Virus record (IMG/VR): IMGVR_UViG_3300032053_000180 | Coordinates: 1 to 40,610 of that record | DNA: 40,610 nt | From: a virus | Reading direction: 5' to 3' (one strand) | Part shown: piece by piece, positions 15,112-22,177 of the stretch | How positions within the stretch are numbered: the stretch's first letter is position 1 | Layout: each line of letters begins with the position of its first letter | Program-made: the position numbers and the translations under genes | Notes under the pieces: model-generated | The model's input: the letters and a program-made list of their open reading frames with translations, nothing else | The model's database searches: none | What the model was told of the DNA's origin: nothing

Positions 15112-15614
15112 CCTTCCGCCACCTACAACTCCTCCTCGCCGCCGCGATGCTGGCCATCGGCATTGCGATTCTCTGCTGCGGCTGCGGGACAACCCAGTGG
15201 AGTCACCGGCCCGTGCTTCCGTTTTGTACGCCCGGCTGCGCGTTGTGGGCTGTGGCCGATGCTGCCGAATTGCAGTACGGCCAACGCATCCCGAACGAGG
15301 CGCGGTTGCGCGTGTGGGAGAAAATCCGGTATCGAACGATTCGCGGCATCACCCTGGATCAGGCGTTCGCGGAAGCGGAAGAAGCCGGTTGGGTGCCCGG
15401 CGACTCCTACCTGCACCTCGTCGCGCTGGACACCATCGGAGAGGGGCCGCTGATTTGCACGTTGTCGAGCGAGCGACACGCCATCGTAGTTCTCAGCACG
15501 CGAGACAATGAGCGAGTGACCTACTTCGACCCCCGCCGACACGAGCCGCAAACGATGTCTGTCAAACGGCTGATGCAAGAGACGGAAGGATTTTTCTGGA
15601 GGATCGCCCGATGA
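15108..15614 (+). CDS. Lipoprotein-like papain/C39-type cysteine peptidase (putative)
   Basis: A 168-residue protein. The hydrophobic N-terminus (LLLAAAMLAIGIAILCCGCG) carries a lipobox-like LCCGC, so it is probably exported and lipid-anchored. A Cys...His...Asp order fits papain-like or C39-like folds: C44 in FCTPGCALWAVADAAE, H124 in SERHAIVVL and D141 in YFDP. ATG 15108 overlaps the spike stop (ATGA), and the gene overlaps the next one. Possible roles are spike maturation, peptidoglycan or bacteriocin-type cleavage, or superinfection exclusion. The family call is by pattern only. Confidence 0.55.
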   Translation: MTFRHLQLLLAAAMLAIGIAILCCGCGTTQWSHRPVLPFCTPGCALWAVADAAELQYGQRIPNEARLRVWEKIRYRTIRGITLDQAFAEAEEAGWVPGDSYLHLVALDTIGEGPLICTLSSERHAIVVLSTRDNERVTYFDPRRHEPQTMSVKRLMQETEGFFWRIAR

Positions 15615-15850
15615 CCCGCCCCCGCCTCATCGCCGTCCTGCTCGCCTGCCTCGCCGGGGCCTACGCCGTGGCGGGCAGCCTCATGGTCAGCGGCGGCAAG
15701 GTGCAGGTGGGAGGCAAACGGATCTACTGGGACAACTCGTGGAAATGCCCGCGCTCCCGAGAGGACCTCGGAACAATCCACGGCGAAACCATTGGCCCGA
15801 GCAAAGGAGCGTTCGACCTGTGTCCGATGCCGGGAGGCCCCGCGAAATGA
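15611..15850 (+). CDS. Small exported hypothetical protein
   Basis: A 79-residue protein coupled by ATGA to the peptidase-like gene. Residues 1-23 (RPRLIAVLLACLAGAYAVAG) are signal-peptide-like. The rest has a short beta motif (VSGGKVQVGGKRIYWDN) and a C-terminal CPRSREDLGTIHGETIGPSKG. No family recognised. It shares the exported character of its two upstream neighbours. Confidence 0.5.
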   Translation: MTRPRLIAVLLACLAGAYAVAGSLMVSGGKVQVGGKRIYWDNSWKCPRSREDLGTIHGETIGPSKGAFDLCPMPGGPAK

Positions 15851-15852
15851 AC

Positions 15853-15892
15853 GCTTGCTGCGCTCGGAGGCCCGCGCTCCGCGGCGCCAGGG
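15853..15892 (+). repeat. Dispersed element C, copy 2
   Basis: GCTTGCTGCGCTCGGAGGCC through GCGGCGCCAGGG fills most of the 51-bp gap between two genes. Compare 1231-1270 and 38424-38464. Confidence 0.7.
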
Positions 15893-15901
15893 AGACGGGA
15901 T

Positions 15902-16123
15902 ATGACCACGGCGGAACGAGCCGAGGAGCGGATCCAGACGGATGCGCTGAGGGGCAGGATCCTGGAGATCCAGATGGAGCTGAGGAAGATGCCGCAATGG
16001 GGGATCCGGCGGGCGCTGGAGCATGAGCGGGCGTGTATCTGCGCGGAGTTGAGCAAGCGGCAAGAGAAGAGTGATGGCCACGGACCCACACAGACGGACA
16101 CGGACGGGGAGAAGACCGCATGA
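15902..16123 (+). CDS. Small coiled-coil hypothetical protein
   Basis: A 73-residue helical protein (ERAEERIQTDALRGRILEIQMELRKMPQ). Its last 15 residues come from a word repeat at 16079-16109 (GPTQTDTDGEK). It overlaps the holin-like gene by ATGA. Its position suggests a lysis-region accessory protein, but no family is recognised. Confidence 0.5.
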   Translation: MTTAERAEERIQTDALRGRILEIQMELRKMPQWGIRRALEHERACICAELSKRQEKSDGHGPTQTDTDGEKTA

Positions 16124-16413
16124 CGGGGTTTGAGAAGGAAGTGATCGACCGGCTGGCGCGGATCGAAACGACCGGCCAGGATACGCGGACGGACCTGCAG
16201 ACGCTGCGGCGGGATGGGTGCATGAAGGGCGAAAACGACCGGGCGCGGCTGGAGATCCTGGAGAAGGGCGTGCTGCCGGAAGTGTGGAAGAAGCTGAACG
16301 CCTTGACGAATGGGAAGCGCAAGAAGCTGGCGATGGCCGGGGGCGGGATCGTGCTGGGGGCGGGGGCGATCACGGCGATCGTCGAGGGGCTGAAGGCGTT
16401 ATTCGGGAAGTGA
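16120..16413 (+). CDS. Holin-like / XhlA-like membrane protein
   Basis: A 97-residue protein. An amphipathic helical N-terminus (FEKEVIDRLARIETTGQDTRTDLQTL) precedes one C-terminal transmembrane segment (KKLAMAGGGIVLGAGAITAIVEGLKALFGK, residues about 68-97). This layout matches XhlA-type holin-associated proteins. It lies next to a hydrolase gene in a likely lysis cassette. Function by architecture only. Confidence 0.6.
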   Translation: MTGFEKEVIDRLARIETTGQDTRTDLQTLRRDGCMKGENDRARLEILEKGVLPEVWKKLNALTNGKRKKLAMAGGGIVLGAGAITAIVEGLKALFGK

Positions 16414-16415
16414 GC

Positions 16416-17150
16416 ATGAAACTTTACGCATTCTTCAGCGCGGATTTGAGCACCCTGGGGAGCAATGCGATCATCCTAGGGACCGGCGGCCTGGTGGATT
16501 GGTGGCGGGTGCGGACCGGCCGGCTGGCGGGATTCAGCCATTGCGGCCCGGTGTTTTGGGGATGGGGGGCCCCTCCTTCGCTGCCATCGGCGGAGCCGCT
16601 GGAGCTACGGAGGGCGGGCGGCGCGTTCTACTATGAGAGCATTTGGAGCGTGGATTCCCAAACGCATAAGACAGGCGTGCGCGGACCGAAGCCGCTCGCG
16701 GATCTGCTGGCGTGGCGGGATGAGGATCCGAAGAACCACAAGGTGGAGCTGGTGGAGATTCCAGGAGTGACGGAGATGGAGATTTCGCTGGCGCAGAGCC
16801 GGTGCGAGTGGGCGAAGCAAAATATCAAGTACGCGAAGGGTCAGATTTTCCAGAACGCGATGGGGTTTTTGTTCAAGCGGGGGATCGGGCTGGATCAGAG
16901 AAGTCCGCTGGCCTGGACGTGCTGCGAGCTGTTTCTGCGGGTGCTGCCGTCGAGGCTGCTGGTGGATGCGTTCCGGCTGGGGGATTACCTGTTTGACGAG
17001 TATTGCCCGTGGGGCGATCGGGGGCCCGGGGTGTACCGGATGCTGAGGAAGCACGAGGAAGCGATGAAAGCCAGGGAAACCACGGATGGCACGGATGGCA
17101 CGGATGCCGCGAAGCGCGGAAGAATGAAGAGCAGGCAAAATGGCGATTGA
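16416..17150 (+). CDS. Permuted NlpC/P60 (YiiX-like) hydrolase, interrupted by element A
   Basis: A 244-residue protein. H42 in GFSHCGPVFWG and C169/C170 in AWTCCELFLRVLP give the His-first, Cys-later order of circularly permuted papain-fold enzymes (YaeF/YiiX, LRAT-like). Element A copy 6 codes residues 52-67, between the two strands VFWGWG and FYYESIW. The C-terminus (TTDGTDGTDAAK) is from a CACGGATGG word. Next to the holin-like gene, an endolysin or cell-wall role is plausible; amidase, peptidase or lipid acyl hydrolysis all occur in this superfamily. Confidence 0.6.
   Translation: MKLYAFFSADLSTLGSNAIILGTGGLVDWWRVRTGRLAGFSHCGPVFWGWGAPPSLPSAEPLELRRAGGAFYYESIWSVDSQTHKTGVRGPKPLADLLAWRDEDPKNHKVELVEIPGVTEMEISLAQSRCEWAKQNIKYAKGQIFQNAMGFLFKRGIGLDQRSPLAWTCCELFLRVLPSRLLVDAFRLGDYLFDEYCPWGDRGPGVYRMLRKHEEAMKARETTDGTDGTDAAKRGRMKSRQNGD
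16569..16615 (+). repeat. Palindromic element A, copy 6 (in frame in hydrolase)
   Basis: Outer arms CCCTCCTTCGCTGC and GAGCTACGGAGGGC; inner stem CATCGGC/GCCGCTG with one mismatch, loop GGA. No second hairpin follows. It is the only genic copy read in a different frame (PPSLPSAEPLELRRA). Confidence 0.85.
17079..17108 (+). repeat. CACGGATGG tandem word
   Basis: Three tandem CACGGATGS units inside the 3' end of the hydrolase gene, matching 11364-11390. Confidence 0.6.
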
Positions 17151-18984
17151 TCAATTAGCGACGGAGCAGCCGCTGGCGCGGTGCCGGGCAGTGCTGGCGG
17201 AGAACAAGGCGAAGGCCGTGAACCTGGAGCGGTTCGACGGGGATTCGGTGCATTCGTGGGCGAATGGGTTTGCAGAGGAGTGGCGGATGTGGGAGCTGCC
17301 CACAACCGACGACGCGAGCCTCTACCTGGATTTCCTGACGACCTACACGAGCGCGGCGAACGCGAAGGCGTCACAATTTGTGACGGATCCCCGGATCGCG
17401 GGCGAGAAGCTGGACGGGGTGTGGCGACAAGTGGCGGCGCGGAAGATGCGCCGCGGCGGCAAGGTGTACCTGGTGCAAGGCCTCCGCCGGGTGTATACAC
17501 CGGCGAGCGTGGCGGAGCTGGCGGCGCTGCCGTACCGGCGGACGCGGAAGCACGAGATCCTGGCGCCGTTCTCCCTGGGCGCCGGCGAGGGGGATGAAGT
17601 GGGGTTTGTGTGGGAGGACCTGAACCCGTCGAACGAGACGGCGTTTCGGGCGCTGACGGCCGCGGCCCTGGTGAAGGACCTGCCCGGGGCGGGCTGGACG
17701 TACGTGGACCGGGCCTTTACGCACCAGGGGAGCAACGTGGCGCAGGGGGTTGTGGTTTTCCGGAAAGTGGCGTGGAGCGCGTTCGATTACTCGAAGCCGG
17801 ACCTCACGGAATATCAGAATTACGGGACAGAACACCAGGAGATCGACGAGAGCTATTTTGGAATCAACAACACGGACGCGCTGGCGAACCTCTACACCGC
17901 GGCGGCGAAGTACAACGTGATGCGCGTGAAGATCACGGAGCGCGGGGACGGGGCGCTCAATATCACGCGGACGAGCATTCACGAGGTCTATGGGAGCGCG
18001 GGCCCGGGGGCGGTGCAGGCGCTGAGCCAGGAAACGATGAACGTGCACGGCCTGGTGGCGGGGACGCTGGACGGGGTGCTGGTGATCAACGAGAACCTCA
18101 AGGCCCTCACGAGCGCGTACACGGCGCTCCCGGGCGGCTATACGCTGGCGTGGATGAAGGAGCAGCTGCAGGGCAGCGGGCTGTGGAACAAGTACTATTT
18201 CTACAGCAAAGCGACCTGGACGAACACGACGCCGACCTACACGCAGAACGGGCGCGGGGACGTGGGCGGGTGGGGCGAGAGCAAGCACGAGATCGCGAAC
18301 GGGGTGCCGATCGCGGACGCGGCCACGAAGGTGGCGGCGAAGGCGGCAGACACGGGCTTTGTGATCGGGAACGTGAGCTTCCAGGAGGGCTTGCCGGGCG
18401 AGGCGAGGATCGGCTGCGAGCAGCGGAAAACTTTTGACTATGGGAGCGGCGCCGCCGTGGACGCGCCGGTGAAGGTGCGGATTCTGCCGGTGTGGGGCAA
18501 GCAACGGGGCGGGGTTGAGTTCTGGTGGCCGCGGGTGACGCCGGCGCGGATCGATACGGTGGTGGGCAAGGCGGAGCTGCTGGCGAGTTATAATACGTGG
18601 TTCACGGATGCCTATCCGAGCGCGAGCGGGTGGGCGGTGCAGCAGGTGGAGATCCGGCGGGAGCCGGATGGGGCGGCGACGGTGGTGGGGACGCTGGGGA
18701 TCCCGACGGAGACGGCGGACAGCACGTTCGAGAGCTGGTATGCCGCGACGGACGTCTGGTACTCGAAGGGGTATGTGCGGGACTCGGATGGGGAGATCAT
18801 TAAGACGATCACGTATGGGAACCAGCGGGCGCACCGGATTACGCAGGGCGACGCGGAGGATTGGCTGACGGCCAAGAATGCCGCGATCAGCCCGAAGACC
18901 CTGTTGAAAGGGGATTCGGGGATCACGCGGCCGGGGCCGAACCGGTACGTGGCGGATGCGTGCTGGATAGAGAGTGAGGCTTAG
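17140..18984 (+). CDS. Large structural (tail or baseplate) protein, unassigned
   Basis: A 614-residue protein starting 11 bp inside the previous gene. There are no transmembrane or signal segments. The central part is beta-rich with many aromatic residues (YQNYGTEHQEIDESYFGINNTDAL, AWMKEQLQGSGLWNKYYFYSK), and the C-terminal part includes STFESWYAATDVWYSKGYVRDSDG. It resembles no family I can name. Size and position between lysis and internal-protein genes suggest a virion component. Confidence 0.6.
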   Translation: MAIDQLATEQPLARCRAVLAENKAKAVNLERFDGDSVHSWANGFAEEWRMWELPTTDDASLYLDFLTTYTSAANAKASQFVTDPRIAGEKLDGVWRQVAARKMRRGGKVYLVQGLRRVYTPASVAELAALPYRRTRKHEILAPFSLGAGEGDEVGFVWEDLNPSNETAFRALTAAALVKDLPGAGWTYVDRAFTHQGSNVAQGVVVFRKVAWSAFDYSKPDLTEYQNYGTEHQEIDESYFGINNTDALANLYTAAAKYNVMRVKITERGDGALNITRTSIHEVYGSAGPGAVQALSQETMNVHGLVAGTLDGVLVINENLKALTSAYTALPGGYTLAWMKEQLQGSGLWNKYYFYSKATWTNTTPTYTQNGRGDVGGWGESKHEIANGVPIADAATKVAAKAADTGFVIGNVSFQEGLPGEARIGCEQRKTFDYGSGAAVDAPVKVRILPVWGKQRGGVEFWWPRVTPARIDTVVGKAELLASYNTWFTDAYPSASGWAVQQVEIRREPDGAATVVGTLGIPTETADSTFESWYAATDVWYSKGYVRDSDGEIIKTITYGNQRAHRITQGDAEDWLTAKNAAISPKTLLKGDSGITRPGPNRYVADACWIESEA

Positions 18985-18989
18985 GAAGA

Positions 18990-19020
18990 AACGCGGAAGG
19001 CGGAACGCGGAACGCGGAAG
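18990..19020 (+). repeat. CGGAAGGCGGAACG word repeat
   Basis: Tandem GCGGAA(C/G/A)G words fill most of the 46-bp gap before the 19031 gene. Related runs lie at 3281-3310 and 4771-4802. Confidence 0.55.
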
Positions 19021-19030
19021 TGAAGCGCAG

Positions 19031-19972
19031 ATGATTGATCTGAAACAGTATGTGCGGCCGGGCGACTCGCCGGAGATCCAGAAGGTGCTGGAGACGGCGC
19101 GGATCCGCAGCCCCGTGGAGGAGAAACCGGCGGCGCTGCCGGACCTCTCCCGGATCCTGGGCGAGCTGGCAACGCAGAAGAGCAGGCTGGACCGGCTGGC
19201 GCGGGACGTGGATCTGCAGGCGGAGCCGGACCAGGCGGAGATGCACCGGCTGTCGGCGGGGGAAATGATCGTGAGCGGGAGCGGACGGAAGGGGCTCTTT
19301 GACCTCTTCGGCGTGACCGCGACGAGCTTCAAGATCCGGGGCACGAGCCAGGTGGGGAGCGCGGCGTGGATCGCGGGGGTGAAGAAGTCGATCGGGGTGT
19401 CAGGCGTGACGTGGAGCACGGACCACTGGGCGAGCGGGACGGTGAGCGCGAGCGAGTATGTGTATCTGCTGCTGGACGACTCCGCGGGCACGGCGACGAT
19501 CACGATGGCCACGACGCTCCCGGCCGGAACGAGCACCACGCGGGTGTTTCCGCTGTGGTATGTGCCCTTTGCGGCGAGCGCGATCACGCGGGCCGGGATC
19601 GTGGACATGCGGCCGGCGGTGCAGCTCGAAGATTTTGCGCCGGCGCAGAACGATCACTCATGGAAGTTTGTGCAATCGAGCACGACGGGCGGGACCGTGA
19701 CGCTGGGGCAGGTGTTCCTGGGCGGGACCGCGAAGACGGTGGGGAGCTGGCCGACTAACGGGATTCTTTCCGGGGTGACGACGACGACGAAGTATTGGGT
19801 GGCGATCGACCGGAGCGCGGCGACGGCGACCTGGGGCAGCGGGGCGAGCGTACCGGCGAATACGGACACGGTGGAATACTGGGAAGTGCTGGAACTGACG
19901 TGCGCGGGATCGGTGATTACGGGGGTGAAGCAGCGATGTTGCAGCGATATCAGAGTGACCTTGTTTGCGTGA
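19031..19972 (+). CDS. Structural protein, tail or fibre-like, unassigned
   Basis: A 313-residue protein from ATG 19031, after the word repeat. The N-terminal 80 residues are helical (PEIQKVLETARIRSPVEEKPAAL, ELATQKSRLDRLARDVDLQAE), suggesting trimeric attachment. The rest is beta-rich (SEYVYLLLDDSAGTATITMATTLPAGTSTTRVFPLWYVPF), like fibre or baseplate proteins. Its end overlaps the next gene. No named family. Confidence 0.6.
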   Translation: MIDLKQYVRPGDSPEIQKVLETARIRSPVEEKPAALPDLSRILGELATQKSRLDRLARDVDLQAEPDQAEMHRLSAGEMIVSGSGRKGLFDLFGVTATSFKIRGTSQVGSAAWIAGVKKSIGVSGVTWSTDHWASGTVSASEYVYLLLDDSAGTATITMATTLPAGTSTTRVFPLWYVPFAASAITRAGIVDMRPAVQLEDFAPAQNDHSWKFVQSSTTGGTVTLGQVFLGGTAKTVGSWPTNGILSGVTTTTKYWVAIDRSAATATWGSGASVPANTDTVEYWEVLELTCAGSVITGVKQRCCSDIRVTLFA

Positions 19973-21090
19973 TGCTGGCCTGGCTGGCGCTTGCGGCGCC
20001 GGCGTGCCTGGGGCAGGGCTGGAGTACGAACTGGCCGGCGTGGGAGCACCAGCGGGAACTGACCGACCAGGTGGCGCAGACCTATTCCGGCACCCTGGAG
20101 CGGTGCACGGTGACGGGAGTGGCGGCGCCGAGCGCGCCGACCTGGTACCGGAGCAACCGGGGCGACATCGTGAATCTGAAGACTAAAGTGAAGGCGCTGA
20201 TCCCGTACTTCGCGGACACGAACCGATCCGATAACGGGACGGACTTTGAACAGTACTTCCTGGACAACGCCGGCTCGTGGGCGGTGAACATTCCGAAGTA
20301 TTCCGTGACGGGCCTGTGCGCGATGGTAGGGGTGCCGATCAACTATTTTGAGTACACCCCTTACCGGGGATTGTCCGGGGCGGGCGGAAGCACGGAGGAC
20401 GCGACGGTGGGGCACCCGCACGGCTGGACGAACAGCACGACCCTCGCCGGCGGCACCTACTATCCGGGCGGGCGGACGAACTGGTACACGACCGATTACG
20501 GGGTGGACGGGTTGCGGGCTGTGCTGGACGCGCTGCGGTGGACGACCATCGCGCGCGGCAGCGCGAACGAAACGAGCATTACCAACGCCATAGGCTATAC
20601 GCGCAACTGGACGAGCTGGGCGGCCGCGAAAGCCGGGGCTGAGGCGAGTTATCCGGGGGCGAGCAGCAGCGGGTATTACCTGATCGGCAACTATGCGGCA
20701 CGAATGGTCAGCGCAAAGGACTGGACGGCCTATATTTTGATGCGGACGTGGAGGATGAAGGTGACGGGCCTGGCCACGAACTACGCACACGAGGTGCAAT
20801 TTTACTGTTACTCCGAACTCGAGTACACCTATTCTCCACCCGTGTACACGAATTGGGGGATCAATTTGTTGCAGGACACCTTCACGCTCTTGGATGCGGT
20901 TGGCCCCGTGTATGACGGATCGGTTACGGGGGCGGTGGTGGGGTCGGTGACGTTGCCGGGAACGTGGTGTAATGAACCGGCTGCGCCTGACTCCTATGCT
21001 AAGTACAGCTCATTGGGTGTTTCTCGAACGCGAGAAGCGGATCAGGCCCTGGTGAAATGGGACGGCGCGAACGGGTTTCAATACAAATGA
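19936..21090 (+). CDS. Exported structural-region protein, unassigned
   Basis: A 384-residue protein. The start could be ATG 19936 (GGTG upstream, an Arg in the n-region) or ATG 19972, which overlaps the previous stop as TGATG. Either gives a signal peptide around MLAWLALAAPACLGQG. The mature part is Tyr/Trp/Asn-rich (NYFEYTPYRGLSGAGG, GGTYYPGGRTNWYTTDYG, EVQFYCYSELEYTYSPP). No family recognised. It is another member of the signal-peptide group in this region. Confidence 0.6.
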   Translation: MLQRYQSDLVCVMLAWLALAAPACLGQGWSTNWPAWEHQRELTDQVAQTYSGTLERCTVTGVAAPSAPTWYRSNRGDIVNLKTKVKALIPYFADTNRSDNGTDFEQYFLDNAGSWAVNIPKYSVTGLCAMVGVPINYFEYTPYRGLSGAGGSTEDATVGHPHGWTNSTTLAGGTYYPGGRTNWYTTDYGVDGLRAVLDALRWTTIARGSANETSITNAIGYTRNWTSWAAAKAGAEASYPGASSSGYYLIGNYAARMVSAKDWTAYILMRTWRMKVTGLATNYAHEVQFYCYSELEYTYSPPVYTNWGINLLQDTFTLLDAVGPVYDGSVTGAVVGSVTLPGTWCNEPAAPDSYAKYSSLGVSRTREADQALVKWDGANGFQYK

Positions 21091-21100
21091 GGAGACAACT

Positions 21101-22165
21101 ATGCCCTGGACGACATTGAGCGATGAGCTGATGGGAGAGTTTCGGAAGGCGACGCTGCCGGGTGGAGCGAAGGCGGGCGAACGATACGCCGGCTTCATTA
21201 TGGGGGAGGCCGGCGCTCCCAAGCCGGTCTATTCGACGGTGCGGGAAGAGAACCGGGGGAGGACCCCGGGGGCGGGGTTTTATATGAGACGGCCCTCCTT
21301 CGCTGCGGCCGGTGACACCGGCCGAGCTACGGAGGGCGATCCCGCTGGAGCAGCGGAATCGGGCGTGACGGCCTCGGAAGTGATGTACGGGGCGCGGGCG
21401 GCCAATCCGCGGCGGGATGTGGGGCGGGCGGGCAGCGACACGCGGAGCTATCAGAAGTACCTGAGCGGCCGGCTGGAGCAGGAGAACCCGCCGGGGGAGC
21501 CGCCCTTGAACAGCATGGACCGGGCGCGGCTGGACATGGGCTTCGGCGGCGGGATGAGCGTGCGCGGGCGCCAGGCCTTTGCGGCCTGGGACGCGGCGAC
21601 ACGGGAGGCGAGCCGGCGAAGCGGGGCGCTGTCGGCCCGGGCGGCGATGAAGGATGCGGAGTACCAGGGGAGGGTGGCGAGCACGGATGCGACGCGGGCG
21701 CGGCTGGCGATGGAGACGGATGAGTTCGGGTGGAAACGGGAGCAGCGTCCGCAGGAGATGATGAAGGGGAGCCTGGAGATTGCAGGGAAACAGGTGGGGC
21801 TGGCGGGCCAGATCCAGGAGGCGGAACTCCGGCAGGCGCAGGAGGGGCGGGCGGCGGAGGGGAACGAGTACGAGAAGAAGAATCGCTGGCTGAAGGAGAA
21901 TGAGACGCTGCAGCAGATGGAGATCCGGCACGCAAACGAGTTGCGGGAGCACGAGAAGTGGCAGGCGGAGAAGCAAGACCGGGTGAAGGGAATGCCGGTG
22001 CCGGAGACGCCGGAGCCCGGAGCCGCGCCAGGCGTCGCCCAAGGGGCTACGCCGGGCACGGCGGCGCAACCGCTTCCGCCGATCATGGTGCCGGCAGATG
22101 CGCGGAAACTGCCGAAGGGAAGCCGATTCCGAACGCCGGACGGGCGTGAAATGGTGGTTCGCTGA
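21101..22165 (+). CDS. Coiled-coil virion-associated protein (putative internal protein)
   Basis: A 354-residue protein; GAGGAG precedes ATG 21101. Residues 64-87 are element A copy 7. Residues about 165-300 are long charged helices (QEAELRQAQEGRAAEGNEYEKKNRWLKENETLQQMEIRHANELREHEKWQ). An Ala/Pro/Gly linker follows, then a short domain ending LPKGSRFRTPDGREMVVR, like the C-terminal tails of phage injection proteins. It lies directly before the giant polyvalent gene, so an ejection or internal core role is inferred. Confidence 0.6.
   Translation: MPWTTLSDELMGEFRKATLPGGAKAGERYAGFIMGEAGAPKPVYSTVREENRGRTPGAGFYMRRPSFAAAGDTGRATEGDPAGAAESGVTASEVMYGARAANPRRDVGRAGSDTRSYQKYLSGRLEQENPPGEPPLNSMDRARLDMGFGGGMSVRGRQAFAAWDAATREASRRSGALSARAAMKDAEYQGRVASTDATRARLAMETDEFGWKREQRPQEMMKGSLEIAGKQVGLAGQIQEAELRQAQEGRAAEGNEYEKKNRWLKENETLQQMEIRHANELREHEKWQAEKQDRVKGMPVPETPEPGAAPGVAQGATPGTAAQPLPPIMVPADARKLPKGSRFRTPDGREMVVR
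21292..21360 (+). repeat. Palindromic element A, copy 7 (in frame)
   Basis: Inner stem GGCCGGT/ACCGGCC (loop GAC), unlike every other copy yet fully paired. Second hairpin GATCCCGCTG/CAGCGGAATC (one mismatch) at 21338-21360. Read as PSFAAAGDTGRATEG. Confidence 0.85.
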
Positions 22166-22177
22166 GGGGAGCTACGA

